A stretch of 64,000 nt of DNA from Bacteroidales bacterium UBA4772 (GCA_002403305.1 DHHM01000014.1:28092-92091), one strand, 5' to 3'; shown: positions 43,684-53,119, counted from the stretch's first letter. Notes: generated by a model not told the origin, from the letters alone. A program made the numbers and translations.

Positions 43684-45225
43684 ATGTGGTGGTTGACAAT
43701 ACCGGTGATAATATACTCTGCAGGCATTTTTTTTCTGTGGCTGATACTTCGCCGCCATTCAGGAGGTGCTGCCCCGGGCGATGACGGCCTCTCCTGGGTT
43801 ACCGGAGAGGTGGCCACGCCCGGCGGGCAGGGAAACGGCAGCCTTCTGACAGAAAGCCGCCCCGGAGTTACAGGAGAGGTGGCCATACCCGGCGCGGAGG
43901 AGCAAGTCAGCCTGCTGTCAGAAAACCGCCCCGGGATTACTTCGGCTGTTGCCTCACCCGGTGAAGAGGAGCGCCCAACACCCTTGCCTGAAACTGATAT
44001 AAGGGTTACTGTGGTTGTTGCCGTGCGGAATGAGGAGCGTAACGTCACCACCCTGCTTGAGAGGCTGGTGCAGCAGGATTATCCATCCGGCCTGCTTGAG
44101 TTAATCATCGTCAATGACAACTCCACCGACCGTACGCCGGTTGCGGTCAGCGAGTTCATGGAGGCACACAGGGATTCGACAGGCATTAGCATGCGACTTC
44201 TCTTCAACCCCTTTCCCGGCAAGAAGAAGGCTATCCGCCTTGGAGTAAGCCGCTCATCGGGGGACCTGATACTTACCACCGATGCTGATTGCACTGTAGG
44301 GCCGGGGTGGATCAGCGCTCATGTCTCTGAATACGGGGGAGGTGTAGAGGGCAGTCCGGGCACACAAATCTTCTCCGGACAGTTGCAGGGTTCAGCAACT
44401 GCGGGCAGTCAAACCTCATTCCTGAGAGGGGATGGCTTCGGGAAATCAGGCGAGACGGCTTCTTCTGTCAGCCGGGACGGCTCCGGTGTTACGGCCCGGC
44501 CATTAATATCTGGCAGGGGTGACGGCTCAGGTATGGCAGGCCTGCAAGACCCATCATCCGGCGGAGAGATTCCATCCATGGTGCTTGCACCTGTTGTTCA
44601 GAGGCCTGGCCGGGGATTCTGGTCGCGTTTCGGTGTTTATGAGTTCTCGGCTTTGCAGGCAATCACGGAGGCCACGGCCCGTGCGGGTCATCCGGTGATG
44701 TGCAACGCCGCCAACATGTCATACGCCAGGCAGGTGTATCTCCGCCACGCCGGTGAGCTGCACGATGACCTGCCCTCGGGTGATGATATCTTCCTGCTGC
44801 ATGCCGTCAGGCGTGGCGGGGGCACTGTCGGTTTTGCAGGCAGCAGTGCGGCGGCGGTGGAGACCGCTGCCGCGGTCACGGCTGCGGCGCTGTTGCGTCA
44901 GCGTGCCCGCTGGGCCTCCAAGGCGTGGTACTACCGTGACCCTTCCACCCTCATCCTCGCCGCAGCCACGGCGGCGTGCAACGCCGCCGTCATCGCCGCC
45001 GCAGTGGGTGCAGCAGTATCACCACAATACCTTCCGCTGCCGGGTGTCCTCTACGCCATACGCACGGTGCCCGACCACCTGATCATAACCCGGAATATTA
45101 AAAAGAGCGGTGAAAAAATCGCACCCGTGCCATTCGTTCTTTCTGAGCTGTTGTATCCCTTCTGGTTTATGACGGTGGCGGTGATCAGCCTCTTTCCCAA
45201 ATCGCGAAGGTTCGGGACAGGATAG
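43684..45225 (+). CDS. Family 2 membrane glycosyltransferase with two repeat insertions
   Basis: A 513-residue GT-A glycosyltransferase: N-terminal membrane helix (3-22), GT2 core from about 108 (VTVVVAVRNEERN, NDNSTDR, DxD at D200-A-D202), acceptor region DLPSGDDIF, the RQRARW motif (Q/RxxRW) and C-terminal helices. Two insertions interrupt it. Residues 39-107 are three 23-residue units that end at the first core strand. Residues about 218-297 are low-complexity and include three 15-residue units starting at 249, 264 and 279 (GDGFG, RDGSG, GDGSG). ATG 43684 is preferred over GTG 43654. The acceptor is unknown; the closest look-alikes make surface polysaccharide or glycolipids. Confidence 0.8.
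   Translation: MWWLTIPVIIYSAGIFFLWLILRRHSGGAAPGDDGLSWVTGEVATPGGQGNGSLLTESRPGVTGEVAIPGAEEQVSLLSENRPGITSAVASPGEEERPTPLPETDIRVTVVVAVRNEERNVTTLLERLVQQDYPSGLLELIIVNDNSTDRTPVAVSEFMEAHRDSTGISMRLLFNPFPGKKKAIRLGVSRSSGDLILTTDADCTVGPGWISAHVSEYGGGVEGSPGTQIFSGQLQGSATAGSQTSFLRGDGFGKSGETASSVSRDGSGVTARPLISGRGDGSGMAGLQDPSSGGEIPSMVLAPVVQRPGRGFWSRFGVYEFSALQAITEATARAGHPVMCNAANMSYARQVYLRHAGELHDDLPSGDDIFLLHAVRRGGGTVGFAGSSAAAVETAAAVTAAALLRQRARWASKAWYYRDPSTLILAAATAACNAAVIAAAVGAAVSPQYLPLPGVLYAIRTVPDHLIITRNIKKSGEKIAPVPFVLSELLYPFWFMTVAVISLFPKSRRFGTG
43798..44004 (+). repeat. 69-bp in-frame tandem repeat in the glycosyltransferase
   Basis: Three 69-bp units (43798-43866, 43867-43935, 43936-44004) encode VTGEVATPG..., VTGEVAIPG... 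and ITSAVASPG.... The next residues VTVVVAVRN are the start of the catalytic domain and resemble the unit start. Confidence 0.8.
44428..44562 (+). repeat. 45-bp in-frame repeat in the glycosyltransferase
   Basis: Three degenerate 15-residue units beginning GDGFG, RDGSG and GDGSG at residues 249, 264 and 279. Confidence 0.6.
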
Positions 45226-45482
45226 TCGGCTGTCATCCCATATCTACAATACCATAACGTCTACCACGTATGGGTTCCCATATTTCCCCTGGTCTGCAAT
45301 ACTATAACGCCCCGATACGCTTTCCGGCTATCGGGGCGGGCGCTACCGGCAGGGTTTGGTGGGCATTGTGCGGGCTACAACACCTTTACCGCACGGTAAA
45401 TTGTATGGCCATGTGTCTGGCCTACAGCCTTTTGCCGACTACTTTTAGCCACCGTAGCCACTGGCGCAGGTGGCCGAGTGCC
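45226..45482. repeat. Intergenic repeat mosaic between the glycosyltransferase and recQ
   Basis: Two copies of the word CTACAATACCATAACG (45244-45259) and CTGCAATACTATAACG (45294-45309) each precede a hairpin: TATGGG-TT-CCCATA (45269-45282) and GCCCCGATA-N11-TATCGGGGC (45309-45337). The second has the geometry of 43522-43542 on the other side of the gene. TTTTAGCCACCGTAGCC at 45443-45459 repeats a block from 13.1 kb. No ORF. Confidence 0.7.
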
Positions 45483-47660
45483 CTAGTTCCCCTCCGCCAG
45501 CACCTTAATCCGCACCAGCCTTATCTCCTCCTCCTCAAACTCCCCGGCAAGATCCCGGATAGCCTCCTCAAGCGACCCGCTCTCAGCCTCCTCCATGAAG
45601 TAAGAGTAGATATCCTGCTGACGGTCGTCGTCAATCACGTCATTGACATAATAATCAATGCTGAGCTTGGTACCCGAACTTACAATAGCCTCTATCTCCG
45701 ACAGCAGATCCTCGTACTCTATCCCCTTGGCATTGGCGATGTCCTCGAAGGGCATCTTGCGGTCGATGCTCTGAATGATGTAGACCTTGAGTCCCGACTT
45801 ATTGACCACCGACCTGACTATCATATCCTGCGGCCTGATGATCTCCTTCTCGGCAACATAACTCTTGATCACCTCCACCACCTCGTTGCCGTACCTCTGT
45901 GCCTTGCCGGCACCGATGCCGGTGATGTTCTGCAGCTCCTCGATTGTGATCGGATACTGTATTGCCATCTCCTCCAGCGAGGGGTCCTGAAAGATGTTGT
46001 AGGGAGGCTGGTTGGCCTGCTTTGATATCTTCTTCCTCAGATCCTTGAGGATACTCAGCAGCTCCTCATCCGCCGCAGCTGTGCGCGCACCAAATGAAGC
46101 CTCATCATCATCGGAATCGGCATAGTCATGATCCTCATTAAGCATGAAGGGCTGGGGCTTCTCAAGGAACTCGTGTCCTTTGGGCGTCAGCCCCAGCAGT
46201 CCATAGTTCTCAATATCCTTCGTGAGGAGCTTGTTGATGAGCGCCTGCCGTATTACCATGTTCCAGAAACGCTCATCCTTCTCCTCGTCAATTCCGAAGG
46301 TCTCGAGCTTGTGGTGCTTGTACGACTTAATGGCAGAGTTCATGGTCCCGGCAAGGATCTTGGCTATATGATCGGCCTTGTGTTTCTCCTTTACTGCCAG
46401 CACTGTCTCAAGCATGTTTACAACGTAATCCTGACCCTCAAACTGTGTCTTGGGATGCAGACAGTTGTCGCACGCCTCGCAGTTGTCGTGGTGATACTCC
46501 TCACCGAAATAGTGTAGCAGTATCCGGCGGCGGCACGTTGATGATTCGGCATACGATACCGTCTCCAGCAGCAGCTGTTTTCCTATCTCCTGTTCGGCAA
46601 TGGGCTTGCCCTGCATGAACTTCTCCAGTTTGACGATGTCTTCATAGCTGTAATAGGCTATGCACCTCCCCTCTCCGCCGTCGCGGCCGGCACGGCCCGT
46701 CTCCTGGTAATAGCCCTCCAGGCTCTTTGGCATATCAAAATGGATGACATATCTAACATCAGGCTTGTCAATGCCCATTCCGAAAGCTATGGTCGCCACT
46801 ATCACGTCAACATCCTCCATCAGGAACCTGTCCTGGTTCTGGGTACGCGTCACAGAATCCATGCCGGCATGGTATGCCAGTGCCTTGATGTCATTCACCT
46901 TCAGGGTCTCGGCAAGCTCTTCCACCTTCTTGCGGCTGAGGCAATAGATGATTCCCGACTTGCCCGGGTTGTTCTTTATATACCTGATGATCTCCCTGGT
47001 GGCATCCTGCTTTGGCTTTACCTCGTAATAGAGGTTGGGCCTGTTGAATGACGATTTGAATACAGCCGCATTGCTGATGCCAAGGTTCTTCAGTATATCG
47101 TGCTGCACCTTGGGGGTGGCCGTGGCCGTTAGGGCAATGATGGGAGCCCGCGCGATGGTGTCTATGATCGGGCGGATGCGCCTGTATTCTGGTCTGAAGT
47201 CATGCCCCCACTCTGATATGCAGTGAGCCTCATCAACAGCATAAAATGATACCTTCACGCTCTTCAGGAAGTCGATGTTCTCCTCCTTGGTAAGTGATTC
47301 CGGAGCCACATACAGAAGCTTTGCCCTGCCCTGCATAACATCCTTCCTGACCTGTGCTATGGCCGTCTTGCTCAGCGACGAGTTGAGGAAGTGTGCCACA
47401 TCATCGGTAGTATTGAAGTTACGCATGGCGTCAACCTGGTTCTTCATCAGGGCTATCAGCGGTGAGATCACCACCGCGGTTCCCTCCATCATCACAGCAG
47501 GAAGCTGATAACAGAGCGACTTACCTCCGCCGGTGGGCATGAGCACAAATGTGTCATTACCGTCAAGGACGCTCCTGATGATTGGCTGCTGGTTGCCCTT
47601 GAAGTTGTCAAAGCCAAAATAACGCTTCAGGTAATCGTGAATGGAAGCATCAGCATACAT
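45483..47660 (-). CDS. recQ: ATP-dependent DNA helicase RecQ
   Basis: 3'-5' helicase for recombination and fork repair. The 725-residue protein has Walker A GGGKSLCYQLP, DEAH, TATATPKVQ and the SAT-like motifs of SF2, the arginine-finger block TGRAGRDGGEG, the zinc-binding cysteines around CRRRILLHYFGEEYHHDNCEACDNC (20-residue-scale segment near 385-410), a winged helix and an HRDC domain (ITIEELQNITGIG). An acidic stretch (DYADSDDDE) links the parts. Bacteroidota RecQ is usually this long. Confidence 0.95.
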   Translation of the reverse strand: MYADASIHDYLKRYFGFDNFKGNQQPIIRSVLDGNDTFVLMPTGGGKSLCYQLPAVMMEGTAVVISPLIALMKNQVDAMRNFNTTDDVAHFLNSSLSKTAIAQVRKDVMQGRAKLLYVAPESLTKEENIDFLKSVKVSFYAVDEAHCISEWGHDFRPEYRRIRPIIDTIARAPIIALTATATPKVQHDILKNLGISNAAVFKSSFNRPNLYYEVKPKQDATREIIRYIKNNPGKSGIIYCLSRKKVEELAETLKVNDIKALAYHAGMDSVTRTQNQDRFLMEDVDVIVATIAFGMGIDKPDVRYVIHFDMPKSLEGYYQETGRAGRDGGEGRCIAYYSYEDIVKLEKFMQGKPIAEQEIGKQLLLETVSYAESSTCRRRILLHYFGEEYHHDNCEACDNCLHPKTQFEGQDYVVNMLETVLAVKEKHKADHIAKILAGTMNSAIKSYKHHKLETFGIDEEKDERFWNMVIRQALINKLLTKDIENYGLLGLTPKGHEFLEKPQPFMLNEDHDYADSDDDEASFGARTAAADEELLSILKDLRKKISKQANQPPYNIFQDPSLEEMAIQYPITIEELQNITGIGAGKAQRYGNEVVEVIKSYVAEKEIIRPQDMIVRSVVNKSGLKVYIIQSIDRKMPFEDIANAKGIEYEDLLSEIEAIVSSGTKLSIDYYVNDVIDDDRQQDIYSYFMEEAESGSLEEAIRDLAGEFEEEEIRLVRIKVLAEGN

Positions 47661-47847
47661 GATTTTCTCTCTCTTCCCCCTTAATTGAACATATATTAAA
47701 CATACAACAAGTTACAAAATATATAGAGACGGGCATAATACCCTTATCTCAAATTTAATGTAATTTAACCAACATATCAATATTATTTTTCATATCGGCC
47801 TCTTTTCTCTTTTTACCCGGAAGAGGGCAAGTATTGTTTTGAAACGT

Positions 47848-47855
47848 TAGATTTG
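47848..47855 (+). promoter_or_regulatory. -7 promoter box for tatC
   Basis: TAGATTTG matches TAnnTTTG 34 bp before the tatC ATG. Without a convincing -33 element. Confidence 0.4.
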
Positions 47856-47889
47856 CCATCTTTACACGCTTTATTGTGAGACCACTCTG

Positions 47890-48798
47890 ATGGCCGCAAA
47901 AGACAGCAAAAATAAAAAAACTGAAGGTGAGATGACCTTTCTGCAGCACCTTGAGGAGCTCAGATGGCATATCATAAAATCACTTGGAGCTATTGTGGCC
48001 GGTGCTGTGGTTGCATTCATCTTCAAGGACTTTCTCTTTGACAGGGTCATTCTTGCTCCCAACAATCCCGGCTTCATCACCAACAGTTTACTCTGCCGCC
48101 TTGCCGATGCTGTCAATGCCCCGGTGCTCTGCATTAACCAGGATCCGGTGGAACTGATAAACATAAAGCTGTCGGGCCAGTTCACGACACACCTGAACAT
48201 CTCCATCGTTGCCGGCCTGATCATGGCCTTCCCCTACATCTTCCGGGAGTTCTGGTCATTTTTCAAACCGGCACTCTATGAGAAGGAGAGGAAATATGCA
48301 CGTGGAGCAGTCTCAACGGCCTCACTGCTATTCCTTACGGGAATTCTCTTCGGATATTATATAATCACTCCCCTTTCCATCAACTTTCTGGGGTCATACC
48401 GGGTCAGCGACCTGGTGGACAACCAGATAAACATTACCTCCTACATCGGGTCGGTCACCTCGGTGGCACTCTCGGCAGGCATCATCTTCGAGCTGCCTAT
48501 CGTGGTCTTCTTCCTGGCCCGCATAGGGGTTGTCACCCCCGAGTTCATGCGCAAGTACAGGAGACATTCAATTGTCGTCGTGCTTCTGCTGGCAGCAGTG
48601 ATCACCCCTCCCGACGTCTTCAGTCTGATACTTGTGGTAATCCCGTTGATCTTGTTGTACGAAGTGAGTATCTTTATTGCGGCGAGGGTCATCAGGAAGC
48701 GTGCCGAGGACGATGCGGCAGAGGCGGCAGATGAGGCAGATGAGGCAGATGAGGCAAACGAGGCAAGCGAGGCCACCCGGAACAGTGAAACGACATGA
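47890..48798 (+). CDS. tatC: Sec-independent translocase TatC
   Basis: Core subunit of the twin-arginine translocase, 302 residues with six membrane helices. MTFLQHLEELRWHIIKS is the family N terminus, and FPYIFREFWSFFKPALYEKER the conserved first cytoplasmic loop. TatA/TatB are not nearby. The C terminus has an acidic tail (Asp/Glu-Ala repeats) coded by 9-bp repeats from about 48718, ending ATRNSETT. The lptB gene follows. Confidence 0.93.
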   Translation: MAAKDSKNKKTEGEMTFLQHLEELRWHIIKSLGAIVAGAVVAFIFKDFLFDRVILAPNNPGFITNSLLCRLADAVNAPVLCINQDPVELINIKLSGQFTTHLNISIVAGLIMAFPYIFREFWSFFKPALYEKERKYARGAVSTASLLFLTGILFGYYIITPLSINFLGSYRVSDLVDNQINITSYIGSVTSVALSAGIIFELPIVVFFLARIGVVTPEFMRKYRRHSIVVVLLLAAVITPPDVFSLILVVIPLILLYEVSIFIAARVIRKRAEDDAAEAADEADEADEANEASEATRNSETT

Positions 48799-48887
48799 AA
48801 CTTGCATGACCACGGGCTCACATAGGGAATTGAATAAGGAATCTCTTCCAGGTTCCGTTGTACCAATGGAATAAATTTTACATAACA

Positions 48888-49613
48888 ATGAAACTCCATA
48901 CCACAGACCTTGTTAAGCGATACAAGACCCGAACTGTTGTCAACGAGGTCTCGGTAGAGGTGGAACAGGGTGAGATAGTAGGATTGCTGGGACCCAACGG
49001 AGCTGGCAAGACCACCACCTTTTACATGATTGTGGGTCTCATCAGGCCCAACAACGGACAGATTTGGCTTGACGATACCGAGATCACCGGTTTTCCGATG
49101 TACAGGCGTTCACGCATGGGCATAGGCTATCTTGCACAGGAGGCCTCCATCTTCCGGAAGCTGAACGTGGAAGACAACCTGATGGCTGTCATGGAGCTGT
49201 CAGAAATGAGCCGGGAGGAACGTCGCGAACGCCAGGAGTCGCTCCTTGAGGAGTTCGGCCTCACCCGGATACGCAAGAGTCTGGGCATACAGCTCTCCGG
49301 CGGCGAGCGTCGGCGTACAGAGATAGCCCGCGCCCTGGCCCTCAAACCCAACTTCATCCTTCTAGATGAACCCTTTGCCGGCGTTGACCCTATCGCTGTG
49401 GAGGATATACAGATGATCGTCTCACATCTGAAAGACAAGAATATAGGCATCCTGATCACCGACCACAACGTACACGAGACCCTCTCCATCACCGACCGTG
49501 CCTACCTGCTCTTCGAAGGGAAGATACTCAAGCAGGGAACGGCATCACAGCTGGCTGAAGATGAACAGGTAAGAGATGTTTATCTTGGTAAGAAGTTCGA
49601 ACTCAGGAGGTAA
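48888..49613 (+). CDS. lptB: Lipopolysaccharide export ATPase LptB
   Basis: ATPase of the LptB2FG exporter that extracts LPS from the inner membrane. The 241-residue protein has Walker A GPNGAGKTT, signature LSGGERRR, Walker B ILLDEPFAG and the switch His in ITDHNVHETL. ATG 48888 fits the family; the frame opens earlier at 48858 but would add 10 extra residues. Partner membrane genes are not in the window. Confidence 0.92.
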   Translation: MKLHTTDLVKRYKTRTVVNEVSVEVEQGEIVGLLGPNGAGKTTTFYMIVGLIRPNNGQIWLDDTEITGFPMYRRSRMGIGYLAQEASIFRKLNVEDNLMAVMELSEMSREERRERQESLLEEFGLTRIRKSLGIQLSGGERRRTEIARALALKPNFILLDEPFAGVDPIAVEDIQMIVSHLKDKNIGILITDHNVHETLSITDRAYLLFEGKILKQGTASQLAEDEQVRDVYLGKKFELRR

Positions 49614-49649
49614 ATTCCGGTCCGACTTTCAGAAATCAGGAAATTTTAT

Positions 49650-49657
49650 TAATTTTG
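49650..49657 (+). promoter_or_regulatory. -7 promoter box for tRNA-Leu
   Basis: TAATTTTG matches TAnnTTTG 12 bp before the tRNA 5' end. Confidence 0.55.
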
Positions 49658-49668
49658 CGCCACAATTT

Positions 49669-49753
49669 GCGGATGTGTCGTAATTGGTAGCCGAGCAAGA
49701 CTTAGGATCTTGTGCCTTAGGGCGTGGGGGTTCGAGTCCCTTCATCCGCACCA
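49669..49753 (+). tRNA. tRNA-Leu(UAG)
   Basis: The 7-bp acceptor stem GCGGATG/CATCCGC is perfect, the anticodon stem CAAGA/TCTTG encloses the loop CTTAGGA with anticodon TAG, and the T arm has GTTCGAGTC. A long variable arm marks a class II tRNA. The discriminator is A at 49750 and CCA is encoded (49751-49753). Confidence 0.95.
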
Positions 49754-49761
49754 GAATGCTG

Positions 49762-49807
49762 AACCGCACTGACGGTCCGCCGAATGGCGAACAGAAGGCG
49801 GTTTTTT
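49762..49807 (+). terminator. Terminator after tRNA-Leu
   Basis: AACCGC (49762-49767) pairs with GCGGTT (49798-49803) around an inner CGCC/GGCG stem-loop, and a T run ends at 49807. It stops the tRNA transcript before tig and argues against a tig start at 49784. Confidence 0.6.
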
Positions 49808-49831
49808 AAATGGATTGCAAACTTACAACAT

Positions 49832-51163
49832 ATGAATATCACCAGAGAAAACATTGATCAGCTGAACGCACAGGTCAGGATTGATATTACCAAAGACGAC
49901 TACCAGGAGAAGGTCGACAAGAAACTGAGAGAATACCGCAGGACCGCCTCCCTGAAAGGCTTCCGGCCGGGTCATGCCCCCCTGCCCCTGATAAAGAGGA
50001 TGTACGGCACCAGCGTCCTCGTTGATGAGATAAACAGCATCGTCTCTGAGAGTCTCTCCGGATTTATAAAGAGCGAAAACCTGGATATACTTGGTGACCC
50101 CATACCGAAGGAGGAAGGACATTCCTTTGACCCGGAAAACTCCGAAGAGTTCACTTTCACCTTCGAGCTGGGACTGGCGCCCGAATTTGAGTTGAACCTT
50201 TCGAAAAAGCATAAGCTCACCCGCTACCTTATTGAACCTGATGCAAAGATGGTAGCCGATTATGTCGATAACTATGCACGGCGCCACGGTGAATTCATCG
50301 CAGCCGAGAAATCTGAGGACAAGGATATGCTCAAGGGCTCGGTGACATCTGCCGACGGCACCCTGACGAATGACGACGCCACACTCTCGGTAGAGATGGT
50401 CAAGGATGAGGCCATCAAAAAAGAGTTCCTGGGAAAAGCAGCCGGTGACAGCATCACCTTCAGCATCCGCGAGGCCCTGCCCAACGACTATGAGATATCC
50501 GGGCTGCTCAAGATTCAAAAGGATGAGGCAAAGGATATCAGTGGCGACTTCACCTTCACCGTCAGGGAGGTGTCGCGCTTCAGGCCGGCAGAAAATGACC
50601 AGGCTCTGTGGGATAAGGTCTACGGTGAGGGAGCCGTTGCCACCGCTGCGGATTTTGAAGCCAGGGTTACCGATGAGATAAGAGGCTATTTCAGCCGTGA
50701 GACCGAATTCAAGCTCAGAACGGACGCACGCGACACAATCCTGGAGAAGACCGGGTTCGACCTGCCTGATGAGTTCCTGAAGAGATGGCTGGTAAGAACC
50801 AATGAAAAGGCCACCGACGAGGAGATAGAAAAAGATTACGGTCACTTCCATGATGACCTCCGCTGGCAGCTGATCAAGAACCGCATTGCAAAAGAGAATG
50901 ACCTGAAGATCACCGACGAGGAGATACTGGCGGAGGCTAAGGAGTTCACGAGGGCCCAGTTCTCACAGTACGGCCTCTATTATGCAACTGATGAGCAGGT
51001 CACGTCATTTGCGAAGGACATGCTAGGCAAGGAGGATGAAGCCCGCCGCCTGGCTGAAAAAGTGCTTGACACACGGGTCCTGGATATCGTTATCGACTCA
51101 ATGAAGGTCGACGACAGGACGGTCTCAGCCGAGGAGTTCAACAAGCTCTTCGAGGCAAAATGA
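49832..51163 (+). CDS. tig: Trigger factor
   Basis: Ribosome-bound chaperone. From ATG 49832 the protein has 443 residues: the N-terminal ribosome-binding domain with GFRPGHAPLPLIKRMYG (family signature GFRxGxxP), a divergent central peptidyl-prolyl isomerase domain (about 155-250), and the C-terminal helical domain. The frame opens at 49784 but that lies in the tRNA terminator. The gene is followed by clpP-clpX, the usual order tig-clpP-clpX. Confidence 0.93.
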   Translation: MNITRENIDQLNAQVRIDITKDDYQEKVDKKLREYRRTASLKGFRPGHAPLPLIKRMYGTSVLVDEINSIVSESLSGFIKSENLDILGDPIPKEEGHSFDPENSEEFTFTFELGLAPEFELNLSKKHKLTRYLIEPDAKMVADYVDNYARRHGEFIAAEKSEDKDMLKGSVTSADGTLTNDDATLSVEMVKDEAIKKEFLGKAAGDSITFSIREALPNDYEISGLLKIQKDEAKDISGDFTFTVREVSRFRPAENDQALWDKVYGEGAVATAADFEARVTDEIRGYFSRETEFKLRTDARDTILEKTGFDLPDEFLKRWLVRTNEKATDEEIEKDYGHFHDDLRWQLIKNRIAKENDLKITDEEILAEAKEFTRAQFSQYGLYYATDEQVTSFAKDMLGKEDEARRLAEKVLDTRVLDIVIDSMKVDDRTVSAEEFNKLFEAK

Positions 51164-51185
51164 AACCTTCAGCGCTATAATTTCG

Positions 51186-51193
51186 TATATTTG
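51186..51193 (+). promoter_or_regulatory. -7 promoter box for clpP
   Basis: TATATTTG matches TAnnTTTG and is 23 bp before the clpP ATG. No -33 element is evident, so read-through from tig is also possible. Confidence 0.5.
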
Positions 51194-51216
51194 AGACTTA
51201 AATCAATTCATAAATC

Positions 51217-51894
51217 ATGTCAGATATCAAAGATTTCAGTAAATATGCTGCTTCCCGTTTCGGCATCAGCAGCCTCACCATGCAGAGATACATCTCAGCC
51301 AGCAACGGCTACATCTCTCCGACGATCATAGAGGAGCGTCAGCTGAATGTGGCTTCCATGGATGTCTTCTCACGCCTGATGATGGACCGGATAATTTTCC
51401 TCGGTCTGCCTATAGATGACTATGTGGCTAACATCATCCAGGCGCAGTTGCTCTACCTTGATTCATCGGATCCGGGCAAGGATATTCAGATCTACCTTAA
51501 CACCCCCGGAGGAGCTGTTCACGCAGGGATGGGTATTTATGACACAATGCAGTACATCTCGGCCGACATAGCCACCATCTGCACAGGCATGGCTGCCTCC
51601 ATGGGGGCTGTCCTGCTCACTGCAGGCGCCAGGGGCAAGAGATCCGCCCTCAAGCACTCGCGCATCATGATTCACCAGCCAATGGGAGGCGCTGAGGGCC
51701 AGGCCTCTGATATAGAGATCGTTGTAAAGGAGATCCTGAAAATCAAAAGGGAACTTTACGAAGTCATAGCCCTGCATACAGGCCAGAAACTTGAGCAGGT
51801 AGAGAAGGATGCAGACCGTGACCACTGGATGACGGCCACAGAAGCAAAAGAGTACGGCATGATAGACGAGGTACTCGCAAAGACTGCCAAGTAA
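51217..51894 (+). CDS. clpP: ATP-dependent Clp protease proteolytic subunit
   Basis: Serine protease chamber of ClpXP. The 225-residue protein has the catalytic Ser in TGMAASMGAV, His in MIHQPMGG and Asp in the following helix. The N-terminal 25-30 residues are longer than in E. coli ClpP and may be a propeptide. It is 10 bp before clpX. Confidence 0.96.
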   Translation: MSDIKDFSKYAASRFGISSLTMQRYISASNGYISPTIIEERQLNVASMDVFSRLMMDRIIFLGLPIDDYVANIIQAQLLYLDSSDPGKDIQIYLNTPGGAVHAGMGIYDTMQYISADIATICTGMAASMGAVLLTAGARGKRSALKHSRIMIHQPMGGAEGQASDIEIVVKEILKIKRELYEVIALHTGQKLEQVEKDADRDHWMTATEAKEYGMIDEVLAKTAK

Positions 51895-51904
51895 CGCGGC
51901 ACTG

Positions 51905-53119
51905 ATGGATAAATGTTCATTCTGCGGACGCACAAAGAAAGAGGCAAACCTTCTTATTGCAGGTCTAGAAGGCCATATCTGTGACCACTGTATTGAGCAG
52001 GCTCACAACATCCTTCAGGAAGAGCTGGGAAACAAGTCGAACTTCAGTCTCGACAGTATCAAGCTTCGCAAACCCGGTGAGATCAAGAATTTTCTGGACC
52101 AGTATGTTATAGGTCAGGACAGGGCCAAGAAAACCCTTTCCGTAGCTGTCTACAACCATTACAAGAGGCTGATGCAGAATCATGAAAGCGATGATGTGGA
52201 GATCGAGAAATCAAACATCATCCTTGTGGGAGAGACAGGCACCGGCAAGACACTGCTGGCACGGACCATAGCCCGCATGCTGCATGTCCCCTTTACCATC
52301 GTTGATGCCACCGTGCTTACCGAGGCCGGATACGTGGGGGAGGATATTGAGAGCCTGCTGACAAGGCTATTGCAGAGTGCCGATTACGACGTCAAGGCAG
52401 CGGAGAAGGGTATCGTCTTTATTGATGAACTCGACAAAATAGCCCGCAAGGGCGACAACCCCTCCATAACGCGTGACGTATCGGGCGAGGGTGTTCAGCA
52501 GGGTCTGCTGAAGCTGCTTGAGGGCTCGGTGGTCAATGTGCCCCCGCAGGGAGGAAGAAAGCACCCTGAACAGAAAATGATACCCGTTGATACAACGAAC
52601 ATTCTGTTCATCTGCGGAGGAGCATTTGAGGGTATTGAGAAGAAGATTGCCCACAGGCTCAACACTGCTGTTGTGGGTTATAACGCCAGCCGCAGCCGTG
52701 ATCACTATGACAAGGATGATCTTCTGAAATATATTGCACCCCAGGACCTGCGGGCCTATGGACTCATCCCGGAGATCATCGGCAGGCTGCCGGTGCTGAC
52801 ACACCTCTCACCCCTTGACCCTCATGCGCTGAGAGCTATTCTTACAGAACCGAAGAACTCTATCACAAAACAGTATATCAAGCTGTTTGCCATGGACGGC
52901 ATTGAACTGACATTCACCCCCGAGGCACTCGACTATATTGTTGACAAGGCAATTGAATTCAAGCTCGGCGCCAGGGGCTTGCGTGCGATATGTGAGGCCA
53001 TCATGATCGATGCCATGTTCGAACTCCCCTCAGGTAATATGAAAGAGTTCACCGTCAACCCCGACTACGCCGCATGCAAGCTTGAGAGGGTCGATATGCA
53101 GGTACTGAAGGCATCATAA
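51905..53119 (+). CDS. clpX: ATP-dependent Clp protease ATPase subunit ClpX
   Basis: AAA+ unfoldase for ClpP. The 404-residue protein has the N-terminal zinc-binding cysteines (CSFCGRT... and ICDHC), Walker A GETGTGKT, Walker B VFIDELDK, the GGG/pore-type segments and sensor 2 (LGARGLR). It is directly downstream of clpP. Confidence 0.97.
   Translation: MDKCSFCGRTKKEANLLIAGLEGHICDHCIEQAHNILQEELGNKSNFSLDSIKLRKPGEIKNFLDQYVIGQDRAKKTLSVAVYNHYKRLMQNHESDDVEIEKSNIILVGETGTGKTLLARTIARMLHVPFTIVDATVLTEAGYVGEDIESLLTRLLQSADYDVKAAEKGIVFIDELDKIARKGDNPSITRDVSGEGVQQGLLKLLEGSVVNVPPQGGRKHPEQKMIPVDTTNILFICGGAFEGIEKKIAHRLNTAVVGYNASRSRDHYDKDDLLKYIAPQDLRAYGLIPEIIGRLPVLTHLSPLDPHALRAILTEPKNSITKQYIKLFAMDGIELTFTPEALDYIVDKAIEFKLGARGLRAICEAIMIDAMFELPSGNMKEFTVNPDYAACKLERVDMQVLKAS

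Noticed and set aside
48441..48899. Minus-strand ORF opposite tatC/lptB
   Set aside because: Its Ala/Ser repeats mirror the acidic tatC tail on the other strand; it is a shadow frame.
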